Numbered from the stretch's first letter, positions 53,396 through 62,606 are shown. The stretch is 64,000 bases of DNA from Fundicoccus sp052116145 (GCF_052116145.1 NZ_JBQKLQ010000006.1:137099-201098); one strand, 5' to 3'. A program made the numbers and translations. Notes: a model not told the origin generated them from the sequence alone.

Positions 53396-54307
53396 ATGAA
53401 TATTCAAGACTTAACTTACTTCAAACATTTGTCAGAAAGCTTAAGCTTCACGGCAACTGCGGAACATTTTTTTGTTTCCCAGCCTTCTATTTCGATGGCT
53501 CTTAAACGTTTAGAAGAAGAATTAGATGCTAAATTAATTGATCGACGCAAGTCGTTGCGACGGATAAAATTGACTTCTGCTGGAGATATTCTCTATAAAA
53601 GTGCCTCTGAAGTCTTAAATATTCTTGAAACAACCAAGCAAACAATTAATGATGCCCGTTCTGAAACCATTTATTTGGGTTACTTGCCAACAATCGGCAG
53701 TCGCTTTCTGCCTGTCTATTTGACAGAAATTGGTGACAATGCGAAATTACTTCGATTAGTTGAAGAAGAAAGTTCTGACGCAATGTACAAGATGGTTCAA
53801 CAAGAGAAAGTTCCTCTAGCGATTGTGGGACATGATAGCGAGTGTTTGGAAGATTCCCATATTGATCAGATTCCGATTACGGCTCATGATGTTTCTTTAT
53901 GGGTGTCGCCTAGTCATCCTTTTGCTAGTCGTGAATCAGTCAGCATTGAGGATGTACGCGAGAGTGTCTTCATTTCACTATCTGAAGGCTATTCTCATCA
54001 GCGGATTTTTGATAAATGGGCCACAGAAAACAAGATTGCTGAAAATAGTATTATTTACGCAAAAGAGATTAAAACCTTGCAGACAATTGCCCAGTCAACT
54101 GACTTTATCGCTTTTATGTCAGAAATTTTAGTCAGTCGAGATACACCACTTATTAAAGTCCGTTTAGAAAATGCTCCTAAATTTTATATCAGTTTAATAA
54201 TTAATAACCACCGGGAGAACTCCTTAGCTCAACAAGACTTTAATGAGAAGGTGATTACTTTAACGAGGAACATTTTAACCGATCACGCGGCATTGAATTC
54301 CAACTAG
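53396..54307 (+). CDS. LysR-family regulator (CidR-like)
   Basis: 303 residues from the ATG at 53396, after AAGGAGG. The DNA-binding part reads MNIQDLTYFKHLSESLSFTA, then TAEHFFVSQPSISMALKRLE as the helix-turn-helix. The effector domain begins near ETIYLGYLPTIGSRFL. It is divergent from a cidAB-lactate oxidase unit and so, like staphylococcal CidR, likely activates it in response to a carbon or acid signal. The effector is not visible from the sequence. Two TGTCATGACA palindromes lie in the gap between the genes. Confidence 0.9.
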   Translation: MNIQDLTYFKHLSESLSFTATAEHFFVSQPSISMALKRLEEELDAKLIDRRKSLRRIKLTSAGDILYKSASEVLNILETTKQTINDARSETIYLGYLPTIGSRFLPVYLTEIGDNAKLLRLVEEESSDAMYKMVQQEKVPLAIVGHDSECLEDSHIDQIPITAHDVSLWVSPSHPFASRESVSIEDVRESVFISLSEGYSHQRIFDKWATENKIAENSIIYAKEIKTLQTIAQSTDFIAFMSEILVSRDTPLIKVRLENAPKFYISLIINNHRENSLAQQDFNEKVITLTRNILTDHAALNSN

Positions 54308-54548
54308 GGCTGGTCTTTTCAAGAAACAGCTTATCGAAACTTTTTTGGTGGTTTCCGAGAAGCTTTTTGTGCGCGATTGACTGCGTTTGGTATCCGTTTA
54401 TAGGCGCTTGGTGAACTTTCTTGCTTCGTAATTTTGCTGGGCAAATTATTGTCCTATTTTTGCAGTGTTTGTTTAGGTATTTGTTTGATTTTCGATTATA
54501 ATGTAGTCAAGACTATTACGGTTTATCATATTATTAAAGGAGCAATTT

Positions 54549-55850
54549 ATGTTATTTCCCATCACTTTACTTGTTTTGTTTACGCTTTTAAACGGGTTTT
54601 TCTCTGGTTCAGAGATGGCGTTTATTACTGCAAATCAGAATAAGTTAGAAAAAAAGGCTCAAGCAGGCAGCGCGAAGGCGAAGTTGGCCCTCAAGTTGTA
54701 CCATAATCAAGACCGGGTCTTAGCTGTCGTGCAAGTGGCAATTACGCTAATCGGAACGTTGAATGCATCGTTTGCAACGAGTGGTTTGTCGCGGTTTTTA
54801 GCCCCTTACATTGGGGACCAAGGTGCGTCTTTAGTGATTTCTTTGCTTGTGACGTTGTTAACGTTGATTTTTGGTGAATTGTTGCCCAAGTCAATTGGTC
54901 AAGCGATTCCAGAGCAATATTCGACTTTTTCGGCACGGATTTTAAATGTGATCTATACAGTCTTCAAGCCGGTTGTTTGGTTTTTGACTAAGACTTTAGC
55001 ATTTTTCCAAGCTTTATTACCGATTGATTTTTCTAACCAAGATGAAAAATTAACCTTCTCGAATATCAAGGAGATTGTAATTCGCGGGGGGCAAGAAGGT
55101 GCTTTGGAAACGGAAGAAGTTGGGATGATGCAAGGTGTCCTGATGTTGAATCGTCGTTCAGTTCGCGAGGTGATGGTGCCTCGTAGTCAGTCGATGATGA
55201 TTGATATCGATACAGATGCTGAGACGATTCATGAATTAATTGTGAATTCAGTTTACTCTCGTATTCCAGTCTATCAAGATGATAAAGATAACATCCTTGG
55301 TGTACTGCTTGTGAAGGATTATTTGCGTGCGAGTGTCTTAGTGGGTGATTTTCGCCAGGTAGACATTAAGGATTTAGCCCATGATCCCTTGAAGATTCCT
55401 GAAACTTTATTATTGGATGATTTATTTTCTCAAATTCAACAGACGAGCAATCATATTGCCATTGTTAAGGATGAGTATGGTCAAACGGTAGGTTTGGTTA
55501 CTTTAGAGGATATTATTGAAGAGATTGTTGGTGAAATTTACGATGAACATGATATTGTCCTACATGATGACAGGGTTAATCAAGTAGATGAATCGACTTG
55601 GTTGGTGAATGGCTTAATGAATATCAATGATTTCAACGAGAAATTTGGGACGATTATTACGAGTAACGAAGTTGACACGATTGGTGGTTACTTTACCTTT
55701 AAGTCTGAAATTATTCCGAGCCAAGATACGCTCGACACAGTTTTAGAGGTTGAATCTTATCGTTTAATATTGACTCAAACGAATGAAGCGACAGCCACTC
55801 AACTGAGAGTTGAAAAGTTGACTCAAGACATCAAGAACTTAATGGAATAA
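54549..55850 (+). CDS. CNNM/CBS-domain (CorC/HlyC) membrane protein
   Basis: 433 residues, often called hemolysin family. An N-terminal CNNM domain with about four helices covers residues 1-190 (FTLLNGFFSGSEMAFITANQ, LIGTLNASFATSG, LIFGELLPKSIGQAIPEQYS). A pair of CBS domains lies at about 205-330 (VMVPRSQSMMIDIDTD, IAIVKDEYGQTVGLVTLEDI), ending EIVGEIYDEHD. A C-terminal CorC_HlyC domain follows from about 345. Such proteins are linked to Mg2+ efflux or homeostasis; the hemolysin name is historical. It has GGAGCAATTT before the ATG and a terminator after it. Confidence 0.92.
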   Translation: MLFPITLLVLFTLLNGFFSGSEMAFITANQNKLEKKAQAGSAKAKLALKLYHNQDRVLAVVQVAITLIGTLNASFATSGLSRFLAPYIGDQGASLVISLLVTLLTLIFGELLPKSIGQAIPEQYSTFSARILNVIYTVFKPVVWFLTKTLAFFQALLPIDFSNQDEKLTFSNIKEIVIRGGQEGALETEEVGMMQGVLMLNRRSVREVMVPRSQSMMIDIDTDAETIHELIVNSVYSRIPVYQDDKDNILGVLLVKDYLRASVLVGDFRQVDIKDLAHDPLKIPETLLLDDLFSQIQQTSNHIAIVKDEYGQTVGLVTLEDIIEEIVGEIYDEHDIVLHDDRVNQVDESTWLVNGLMNINDFNEKFGTIITSNEVDTIGGYFTFKSEIIPSQDTLDTVLEVESYRLILTQTNEATATQLRVEKLTQDIKNLME

Positions 55851-55851
55851 A

Positions 55852-55880
55852 ATAAAAAAAGCCCTATGGGCTTTTTTTAT
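55852..55880. terminator. Terminator of the CNNM gene
   Basis: AAAAAAAGCCC-TAT-GGGCTTTTTTT (55854-55878), symmetric and usable from both sides. Confidence 0.92.
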
Positions 55881-56117
55881 TTGGCTGGTGAAAGTCGTAC
55901 GTGCGGCTGGCTGTGGTATAGTGCGGTTGTGGAGTGGTGGCAGCGGTTTGTCTCCTTTAGTTGCCCATCAATTGTGGCACCGGTTTAATGGCGGACATTT
56001 TACAGTGGATTCAGCGCGCTAACTGATTACCACATCATCATCAACTTCTGCTTCTGTTTCTTCAAGCTGACTATTTATTTATCAGTCAGTACTGTCACTC
56101 CCTCCGCAATTCCATAC
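55881..56117. other. Intergenic stretch, no gene seen
   Basis: About 240 bases between convergent genes, without a recognisable frame or structure. Confidence 0.3.
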
Positions 56118-56219
56118 AACAAAAGCACTTGGACGGCTGAATGTAATGTTCCTTAAGTAGACACTAAAACAGTAATCTTCTAAAGGGGAACATCTCAAGA
56201 CGCTACCAAGTGCTTTTCT
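56118..56219 (-). terminator. Long hairpin at the 3' end of the his operon
   Basis: AAAAGCACTTGG (56121-56132) is the exact complement of CCAAGTGCTTTT (56207-56218), with a second inner pair GGAACAT/ATGTTCC. On the minus strand TTTTGTTG follows. It directly abuts the hisJ stop codon, so it probably ends the operon mRNA. The ~74-nt loop is unusually long for a simple terminator. Confidence 0.6.
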
Positions 56220-57029
56220 TTAATGTTTAAACGTTAATGTATCCAGACCCACTAGGCGGGGTGCTTTCGCTTCAAATAATGTCACCTCTTGAATATCAAA
56301 CTCAAGCAAAAGTGCTTTCAGTTGGTCGAACGCTAGTTGATAATCTGCCACCTCATGAGCATCAGAGCCTAAAGTAAACAATCGCCCTCCCAAATCCTTA
56401 TAAAGTGGAATCGCCCAACGGTACAAAGCTAATTTATCATATTTATAAATGCTTTTGCTATTGAGTTCAAAGGCGATATTCTGGGAGATACAACGTTTAA
56501 AGACCTCAGTCAATTGGTCGCCGTACCGTTCAATAATCCATTCTGTCGACACATCATGCACACGAAAACCGTAATCAAAATGCGCTAGTATTTGCACATC
56601 GGGAAGCTCTTGAAGTGCTTCTAACAATTGCGCTACATACTGATCCATCCTCTCAATCGGTTCATCGAGTTTGTCCGAATGTTTGGCTGTGTCCATGTAG
56701 TCATAAACGAGATTATGATGGCAACTTAGCAACTGAATATCAAAGTCATAAGAGGCCAGAAACTCGCGTAAACGTTGGCCTTGTCCCGGTGCATAACCTA
56801 CTTCTACCCCTAACAACAATTGACTCCCATACTCTTTAGAAAACGTCTCTTGCCAAGCTAAGGTTTGCTCAAAATTAGGAATATCATCTTGACCTTTTGA
56901 GACTGGATTATCCAAATCTAAATGTTCTGTAAAAGTCAGCACTTCTAGGCCCAGTTTGGCATAATCCCAAGGACTGGCTTCACTATCGAAAGACAATTGG
57001 GTATGACAATGTTGATCGTAAAACCGCAT
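56220..57029 (-). CDS. hisJ: Histidinol-phosphatase, PHP type
   Basis: 269 residues from the ATG at 57029, preceded by GGGAGAG. PHP-domain metal ligands are present: DQHCHTQLSFD near the N-terminus, TEHLDLD (about 47-53), a middle glutamate in GVEVGYAPG, HHN, HFDYG and GSDAHEV near residue 235. It dephosphorylates histidinol phosphate, the step before HisD. It resembles Bacillus HisJ and Lactococcus HisK. It is the last gene of the operon, 28 nt after hisIE. Confidence 0.93.
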   Translation of the reverse strand: MRFYDQHCHTQLSFDSEASPWDYAKLGLEVLTFTEHLDLDNPVSKGQDDIPNFEQTLAWQETFSKEYGSQLLLGVEVGYAPGQGQRLREFLASYDFDIQLLSCHHNLVYDYMDTAKHSDKLDEPIERMDQYVAQLLEALQELPDVQILAHFDYGFRVHDVSTEWIIERYGDQLTEVFKRCISQNIAFELNSKSIYKYDKLALYRWAIPLYKDLGGRLFTLGSDAHEVADYQLAFDQLKALLLEFDIQEVTLFEAKAPRLVGLDTLTFKH

Positions 57030-57057
57030 ATGACTGACTCTCCCTCTATGTGATGAC

Positions 57058-57684
57058 TTACCATTCGTTAATGCCTTGACGAATCGAATACTCTTGCGGC
57101 AGCCCATGACGCTCAGCTAATTTGGCTTCGACATTTTTCAATTGAACACCTTGTGCTTGCAAGAGAACTAAAAAGTGATAAAGTAAGTCACTGCTTTCGT
57201 CAATCAGCTCCTCTTTATCCTTATTTTTAGCTGCCAACACCACTTCGGTCATTTCCTCGCCACATTTTTTTAAGATTTTGTCTAACCCTTCGTCAATTAA
57301 ATACTTCGTGTAAGACCCCTCTTGAGGATTGGCTATTTTAGCCGCAATCGTCTGTTCAAGGATGGCTAAATTAAAGGACTGATCGCCGAAACAACTCTGT
57401 GTACCAGTATGACACGTTGGACCCAAAGGTTTCACTCGCACCAGTAAAGTATCTTGGTCACAGTCGACGTCGATTGACACGACTTCTTGAATGTGACCGC
57501 TCGATTCACCCTTCTTCCATAGACGTTCTTTCGAACGCGAGTAAAACCAAGCGACCCCTTCTTCACGTGTCTTATCATAAGCTTCCTGATTCATGTAGCC
57601 TAACATCAAGACTTGACCGGTACGATCATCTTGTAAGATTGCCGGCACCAAACCCTCGCCTTTTTCAAAGTTAATGCTCTTCAA
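57058..57684 (-). CDS. hisIE: Bifunctional phosphoribosyl-AMP cyclohydrolase / phosphoribosyl-ATP pyrophosphatase
   Basis: 208 residues from a TTG at 57684 directly after hisF. It catalyses steps 2 and 3 of histidine synthesis. The cyclohydrolase part (1-~110) shows LMLGYMNQEAYDKT, WFYSRSKERLWKKGESSG, VDCDQDTLLVRV and PTCHTGTQSCF (metal-binding Asp and Cys). The pyrophosphatase part (~115-208) shows GSYTKYLIDEGLDKILKK, EMTEVVLAAKNKD and ESSDLLYHFLVLL. In many relatives these are separate hisI and hisE genes; here they are fused. Confidence 0.96.
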   Translation of the reverse strand: MKSINFEKGEGLVPAILQDDRTGQVLMLGYMNQEAYDKTREEGVAWFYSRSKERLWKKGESSGHIQEVVSIDVDCDQDTLLVRVKPLGPTCHTGTQSCFGDQSFNLAILEQTIAAKIANPQEGSYTKYLIDEGLDKILKKCGEEMTEVVLAAKNKDKEELIDESSDLLYHFLVLLQAQGVQLKNVEAKLAERHGLPQEYSIRQGINEW

Positions 57685-57688
57685 GAGA

Positions 57689-58435
57689 TTATTCAGCCCC
57701 TTTTACAGATAAGGCATCTTTCACATCTTGAATTGATAATTCATCACGGTGGAAAATTGAAGCAGCTAAGCCACCTTCAACGCCAGTTTTATCGAATAAG
57801 TCGACAAAGTCTTGAGCATTTCCTGCTCCACCACTTGCGATGATTGGGATGTTCACTAATTCTTTGGCTTGTTTTAAGAAGTCGACGTCAAAGCCGTTTT
57901 TTACGCCATCATGATCGATACTTGTAATCAGTAGTCGCCCGGCCCCTCGTGTTTCACATTCTTTGATCCAATCGAAGGCTTTGATGTCTACTTGTCTTTG
58001 ACCACCGTGTGTATAGATAAAGTAATCACCTTTTTCTTCATCAAAAGAAATATCCACGGCAATTGTTAAGCGTTCGGAACCGTATTTAGCAGCAATATCA
58101 TTAATTAAGTCTGGATTACGTACAGCTGCCGAGTTCATAGCGACCGAGTGAGCACCCGCGGTTAAAGCTAATTCAACTTCATCAAGTGAAGCTATGCCGC
58201 CCCCCACTGTCACAGGGATGTTTGTGACTGCAATGATTTCTTTCACCATATCTGTACGCATTTGTAATTCATCGATTGTTCGCGCAATATCCAATACCAC
58301 TAACTCATCCGCACCAGCGTCTGAATATTTCTTTGCATATGTGATCGGATCTCCTAAATGTTGCATGTTTAAGAAATTGATCCCTTTTACTAATTGACCG
58401 TGTCTTGTATCTAAACAAGGTATAATTTTTTCCAT
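57689..58435 (-). CDS. hisF: Imidazole glycerol phosphate synthase, cyclase subunit
   Basis: 248 residues from the ATG at 58435 (MEKIIPCLDTRHG), 1 nt after the hisA stop. The longer in-frame start at 58483 lies inside hisA. It closes the imidazole ring using ammonia from its partner HisH, with release of AICAR. The catalytic first aspartate in PCLD, the second in IAVDISFDEEKGD, the phosphate loops GGGIAS and SGGAGN, and LLITSIDHDGVKNGFDVDF are all kept. The glutaminase partner hisH is absent from this operon, so the source of ammonia is open. Confidence 0.96.
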   Translation of the reverse strand: MEKIIPCLDTRHGQLVKGINFLNMQHLGDPITYAKKYSDAGADELVVLDIARTIDELQMRTDMVKEIIAVTNIPVTVGGGIASLDEVELALTAGAHSVAMNSAAVRNPDLINDIAAKYGSERLTIAVDISFDEEKGDYFIYTHGGQRQVDIKAFDWIKECETRGAGRLLITSIDHDGVKNGFDVDFLKQAKELVNIPIIASGGAGNAQDFVDLFDKTGVEGGLAASIFHRDELSIQDVKDALSVKGAE

Positions 58436-58436
58436 A

Positions 58437-59138
58437 TTACTCGAGTCCTTTCCAGAATTCATCATTTTGAGCAGCTTTACCAACGATAGCCTCTGTTACA
58501 CCAGCTGCTGCCAATTCGCTTAAGTCTGCTTGATTTCTTACCCCACCACTCGCCACGACTAAATGACGCGTTGACTGTTGAAGTTGTGCAGTCCGTTCGA
58601 CATTTGGACCAGCTTCCATACCGTCACGATTGATATCCGTATAAATAATTCCTGCAAGATCTAATGCTTCAATTTCTGCCATATACTCAATTAATTGTCG
58701 ACCACTCTTCTCCTTCCAACCGTTCACGTAAATATCCTCACCGCGGGCATCCAAGCCTACAAAGACTCGCTTAGGATACAAGTCAACGACTGATTTTAAC
58801 CAGTCGACGTCAAGAATCGCACGTGAACCAAGAATGAAATAATCTATCTTCATTTTATCATATTTTGCAATAGTTTGGTGATTTCTTAAGCCACCACCAA
58901 TTTCTAATGGTAAATCAGTCAACTGTTTAATCTCTTGAATAATCAAAGACTCAACTGCCTCTTGTTGTAAAGCCCCCATTAAATCCACCACATGAATCCG
59001 GGCCACTTGCGGGAATTGACTGTAATAAGCCACCGCTTCTTGTGGCGTTTTGGGCATTAATATTTTATCCTCGTAATCCCCCTGTGTTAAACGGACACTC
59101 TGCCCCTCAATTAAATCAATCGCTGGAATAATCTTCAC
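58437..59138 (-). CDS. hisA: ProFAR isomerase
   Basis: 233 residues from the GTG at 59138 (VKIIPAIDLIEGQSVRL), with AGGAGG upstream. The in-frame extension to 59183 overlaps hisB and lacks support. It isomerises the phosphoribosyl-formimino intermediate before HisF. Catalytic Asp8 in PAIDL, the phosphate loops IGGGLR and ASGGVR, and IYTDINRDGMEAGPNVE with the second catalytic Asp are present. It is preceded by hisB with only 37 nt between, where hisH would usually be. Confidence 0.95.
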   Translation of the reverse strand: MKIIPAIDLIEGQSVRLTQGDYEDKILMPKTPQEAVAYYSQFPQVARIHVVDLMGALQQEAVESLIIQEIKQLTDLPLEIGGGLRNHQTIAKYDKMKIDYFILGSRAILDVDWLKSVVDLYPKRVFVGLDARGEDIYVNGWKEKSGRQLIEYMAEIEALDLAGIIYTDINRDGMEAGPNVERTAQLQQSTRHLVVASGGVRNQADLSELAAAGVTEAIVGKAAQNDEFWKGLE

Positions 59139-59175
59139 CTTATGACCTCCTCTTTTTTGTTTACAAGACCAGAGC

Positions 59176-59760
59176 TTACGCAATCAGCCCTTTAGATGAA
59201 GGCACGCCGCCTTCTCTGGGTTCCAAAGCCATCTTCAACGCACGTGCGAACCCTTTAAAAACCGCTTCAATCTCGTGATGCGTATTGCCTGTTTTCAACA
59301 AATCGATATGCAAAGTCATGCGAGCATTCATCGCCACCGCATTGAAAAACTCCTCAACCAACTCTGTATCAAAAGACCCCACCGTATCCTTGCTAAATTC
59401 TGCATTGAAACTCAAATGTGGACGCCCTGACAAATCCAAAACGACGCGAGCCAAAGACTCATCCATCGGCAAATAAAAGCTCCCGTAACGCTGATAACTT
59501 GGCAAACTACGATATAAATCACGTAACAACTCACCTAAGACAATCCCAATATCTTCAACCGTATGATGATCATCCACCTCTGTATCACCTTGAGCCTCAA
59601 CACTAAAAGCCAAACCCGAATGAAAATTAAATAAGGTCAACATATGATTCAAAAAACCAACACCTGTTTCAACCTTGGCCTCCGCCTGTTCAAGCTTCGA
59701 ACCCAAAGCTAAAGCACAACGCAACTGCGTCTCAAGTGTTATACGTTCCTTCTTAAACAA
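59176..59760 (-). CDS. hisB: Imidazoleglycerol-phosphate dehydratase
   Basis: 194 residues from the TTG at 59760 inside the end of hisC; GGAGG sits 7 nt upstream. It dehydrates imidazole glycerol phosphate. Mn-binding motifs are visible: GVGFLNHML, EVDDHHTVEDIGI, and in the second half GNTHHEIEAVFKGFARALK, followed by PSSKGLIA at the end. It is a monofunctional dehydratase, without the phosphatase domain of E. coli HisB; that role falls to hisJ. Confidence 0.96.
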   Translation of the reverse strand: MFKKERITLETQLRCALALGSKLEQAEAKVETGVGFLNHMLTLFNFHSGLAFSVEAQGDTEVDDHHTVEDIGIVLGELLRDLYRSLPSYQRYGSFYLPMDESLARVVLDLSGRPHLSFNAEFSKDTVGSFDTELVEEFFNAVAMNARMTLHIDLLKTGNTHHEIEAVFKGFARALKMALEPREGGVPSSKGLIA

Positions 59761-60742
59761 ATTGCTCCCTCCATTCTAATAACAAAGCCTTAAATTCCGG
59801 ATACAAGGCTAAATCCATAATCGAATATCGTACCACATCTTTCAAAAGCGGCACGTCATACATCCGAGCCACAAAGCCACGTTCTTCGAGAAATTTACCT
59901 AAACGCTTCGCTTTAACTCCATAAGTGAAAACAAAGTTACAATTTGTTTCCTTCACCGTCACCAAATCACTGACGCAGTGTAAAGTCTCGACTAAAGCCA
60001 ATTGACAAGCCCTTTGGTAAGTCAGCCACTCTTCCAAGCGCTCGCGCTCTTCGAACAGGGCGCTCGCAATGTTCAACGCCAAGTTGTTGACAGGGTAGGG
60101 GTGATTTATTTTTGTGAGCCGCTCAAACGTCTCACCTTTGGCGATCGCAATTCCCAATCGCAGTCCTGCTAAGCCAAATATTTTGCTCAGAGTTCTCACA
60201 ATGATGACGTTCTCGTTTTCAGGACGTGTATAGTCACTACCAAATTCAATGTAGGCTTCGTCAATCACGAAGTGGCCCCCGATGGCATCCATTTCGTCAG
60301 CTAGGCGCTGCAGAAATTCTGGCGCAAATTGTTCGCCAGTTGGGTTTTGTGGATTGGATACAAATAAAACCGATGGCTTTTTCTCATGAAGCGCGTCAAC
60401 AATTTTTTCGAGCGAAAATTTGAACTGCTCGTCGCAAGAGACTTGCCAGAATGGCCGATCAAGTTGCTGGGCATACTCTTGATACATAAAGAAATCTGGG
60501 TCAATCGTCAACACGCCACCTGCCCCAAACTGGATCATAATCTTCTGTAGCCAATCATCCGAGCCGTTCGCCAATTCAATTTGAGCTGGTTCCAACTGAT
60601 TATAGTCCGCATACAGTTGTTTAAAGCGGCCAAGTTCTGCCTCGGGGTAAAGGTGAATATTAGTCTTAAGGATAATCTCTTGTAATTGCTGGTCCGTTAA
60701 AGGGCGCGTCGGACTGGTGTTACGGTTAATCATGTAAGTCAT
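59753..60742 (-). CDS. hisC: Histidinol-phosphate aminotransferase
   Basis: 329 residues, a fold type I PLP enzyme transferring the amino group from glutamate to imidazole acetol phosphate. The PLP lysine lies in RTLSKIFGLAGLRLGIA. VSNPQNPTGEQF, HFVIDEAYIEF and the N-terminal NGSDDWLQKIMIQFG are typical. It is shorter than the usual 350-360 residues, with reduced N-terminal sequence. It overlaps hisD by 4 nt (ATGA) and hisB by 8 nt. Confidence 0.94.
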   Translation of the reverse strand: MTYMINRNTSPTRPLTDQQLQEIILKTNIHLYPEAELGRFKQLYADYNQLEPAQIELANGSDDWLQKIMIQFGAGGVLTIDPDFFMYQEYAQQLDRPFWQVSCDEQFKFSLEKIVDALHEKKPSVLFVSNPQNPTGEQFAPEFLQRLADEMDAIGGHFVIDEAYIEFGSDYTRPENENVIIVRTLSKIFGLAGLRLGIAIAKGETFERLTKINHPYPVNNLALNIASALFEERERLEEWLTYQRACQLALVETLHCVSDLVTVKETNCNFVFTYGVKAKRLGKFLEERGFVARMYDVPLLKDVVRYSIMDLALYPEFKALLLEWREQFV

Positions 60743-61998
60743 TTACTTTCTTCCCTTCTGATACTAATCGATCGTTGGTGGCAGTCGAGTCCTTCGGCAG
60801 CCGCAAGACGCTCAGCTGCTGGCGCAATGTGTCGAAAAGTCTGTTCGTGCAAATTAATAATCGCATGGCTCGTTCTAAAATCATTCGCATTAAGACCGTG
60901 GTTAAAGCGCGCATTGCGATTAGTCGGCAACACATGCGAAGGGCCGGCAATATAATCACCAATCGCTTCCATCGAATAGTAGCCCTTGAACACCGCACCT
61001 GCATACGCAACTGCTTCGGCTATGGCGTCTTCATCGCGGTGCTGGATTGAAACATGCTCTGCACCAATATAATTGAGCGCTTCGAGTAACTGCTCGCGCT
61101 TATCGACCACTTGGTAGTGATTATTTTGAAGTGAGGCTTCGATAATCGCCGCTCGTTTTTGGTGTGGTAATAACTCTTGTAGTCTTTGTTCAATTACCTC
61201 AACGTAGCTAGCCGATTCGCTAAAGAGGAAGGTTCGGGCATTAGCATCGTGTTCCGCTTGGGCAAAAATATCGTAGACAACCGCATCAACCGGTGCAGTC
61301 TCATCGACATACAATAAAATTTCGCTCGGTCCCGCAATACTGTCGATTCCGACATCGCCAAAAACTAAGCGTTTGGCCATTGCGACATAGGCATTACCAG
61401 GTCCACAGATTAAATCGACTTTCAAAATGCTCTCGGTTCCATAAGCTAAAGCCGCAATAGCTTGCGCGCCACCGACACGGTAAACATGTTCCGTTACACC
61501 ACATAAATAAAGAGCCGCAAAAGTTATGCTTGTGTCTTGAAAGACCGGTGTTGTTACCACGATTTCTTCGACGCCTGCCACTAAAGCGGGGACGATTGTC
61601 ATCAAAACGCTGGACGGGTATAGGGCTGTTCCGCCGGGCACATAGACACCGACCCTTTCAATTGGACGGTAAACATAGCTAAGTTCCTCGCCTATATTAT
61701 CTTGATAAAGCACTCGTTTTTCATATGCTTCAATCCTTTCTTTGGTTAACTTCAGAGCTGCCTGTAAATCATCGTCTAGGGCATCCCAGCTATCTTTGAG
61801 TTGTTGGGGCGTGACTTTTAATTGACTTTGGCTCAAGTTTTGGTGGTCAAAACGTTGCGTATAGTCAATTAAGGCTTGATCCCCTTTCTCAATGACGTCA
61901 TCCAGAATATTTTGAACGTCTAACATTTGCTTGATAGTTGAACGCTTCGCTCGTGCGGTTTGTTGTTGGAACTGGGCGATAAATGCTTGGGCTTTCAT
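60739..61998 (-). CDS. hisD: Histidinol dehydrogenase
   Basis: 419 residues, NAD- and Zn-dependent, making the last two oxidations to histidine. Present are RIGVYVPGGTALYPSSVLM-like segments (ERVGVYVPGGTALYPSSVLM), the NAD region VYRVGGAQAIAALAYGTESI, CGPGNAYVAMAKR, SIAGPSEIL and AEHDANARTFLF with His ligands. IGDYIAGPSHVLPTN and RISHHRSI-like HQRSISIRRE come near the end. It overlaps hisG by 1 nt and hisC by 4 nt. Confidence 0.97.
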   Translation of the reverse strand: MKAQAFIAQFQQQTARAKRSTIKQMLDVQNILDDVIEKGDQALIDYTQRFDHQNLSQSQLKVTPQQLKDSWDALDDDLQAALKLTKERIEAYEKRVLYQDNIGEELSYVYRPIERVGVYVPGGTALYPSSVLMTIVPALVAGVEEIVVTTPVFQDTSITFAALYLCGVTEHVYRVGGAQAIAALAYGTESILKVDLICGPGNAYVAMAKRLVFGDVGIDSIAGPSEILLYVDETAPVDAVVYDIFAQAEHDANARTFLFSESASYVEVIEQRLQELLPHQKRAAIIEASLQNNHYQVVDKREQLLEALNYIGAEHVSIQHRDEDAIAEAVAYAGAVFKGYYSMEAIGDYIAGPSHVLPTNRNARFNHGLNANDFRTSHAIINLHEQTFRHIAPAAERLAAAEGLDCHQRSISIRREESK

Positions 61999-62606
61999 TA
62001 AACCACTCCAATCTCTTCCATAAATTGATACAAGTCTGTTTCTTTTAAGTAAAATGCTTGCTTGTTGGCAATCAGACGCGCTTGTACGGTCATGATTGTA
62101 TGGTATTCACGTAGGTTATTTTCCTTCAAGGTCGAGCCTGTTTGAACGATATCTACAATGGCATCCGCTAAACCTAAGATTGGCGCCAGTTCGACTGAAC
62201 CATTTAAGTGAATCAAACGCACATCTTGACGCTGTTGGTTAAAGTATTGCTGGCTAATATTCGTGAAGCTTGTCGCCACTACTCTTATGTTCTTTTCACT
62301 TTGCTGGTCAGGACCTGCAATCGCTAAGCGACATTTACCAAAAGGTAATTGCGATACATTCAGCACATTGAAACGATTTTCCGTAATTATATCCAATCCG
62401 ACAATACCTAAATCCGCAATGCCTTGTTCGACATAGGTCGGCACATCTGTTCCTTTAGCAAAAATAAATTTCACATTCCCTACGTTTCTAAATAAGTAGC
62501 GTCCTTCTTCCTTTAGTGCTTGTGCATAGTCTGTGAGTTCGCGGGCTTCTAGAAATTTGATAAAATCTTTAAACAGACGTCCTTTTGAAAGTGCCACTGT
62601 TATCAT
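61998..62606 (-). CDS. hisG: ATP phosphoribosyltransferase, short form
   Basis: 202 residues, the catalytic subunit of the first and feedback-controlled step. It is the short form without the C-terminal regulatory domain and depends on HisZ, encoded just upstream. VALSKGRLFKDFIKFLE, FIFAKGTDVPTYVEQGIADLG, VGLDIITE and the PRPP-binding loop ADAIVDIVQTGSTLKENNL are characteristic. Overlaps with hisZ (4 nt) and hisD (1 nt) indicate tight coupling. Confidence 0.97.
   Translation of the reverse strand: MITVALSKGRLFKDFIKFLEARELTDYAQALKEEGRYLFRNVGNVKFIFAKGTDVPTYVEQGIADLGIVGLDIITENRFNVLNVSQLPFGKCRLAIAGPDQQSEKNIRVVATSFTNISQQYFNQQRQDVRLIHLNGSVELAPILGLADAIVDIVQTGSTLKENNLREYHTIMTVQARLIANKQAFYLKETDLYQFMEEIGVV

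Noticed and set aside
54434..54643. Short open frame before the CNNM gene
   Set aside because: It overlaps the start of the conserved CNNM gene in another frame and lacks a ribosome site.
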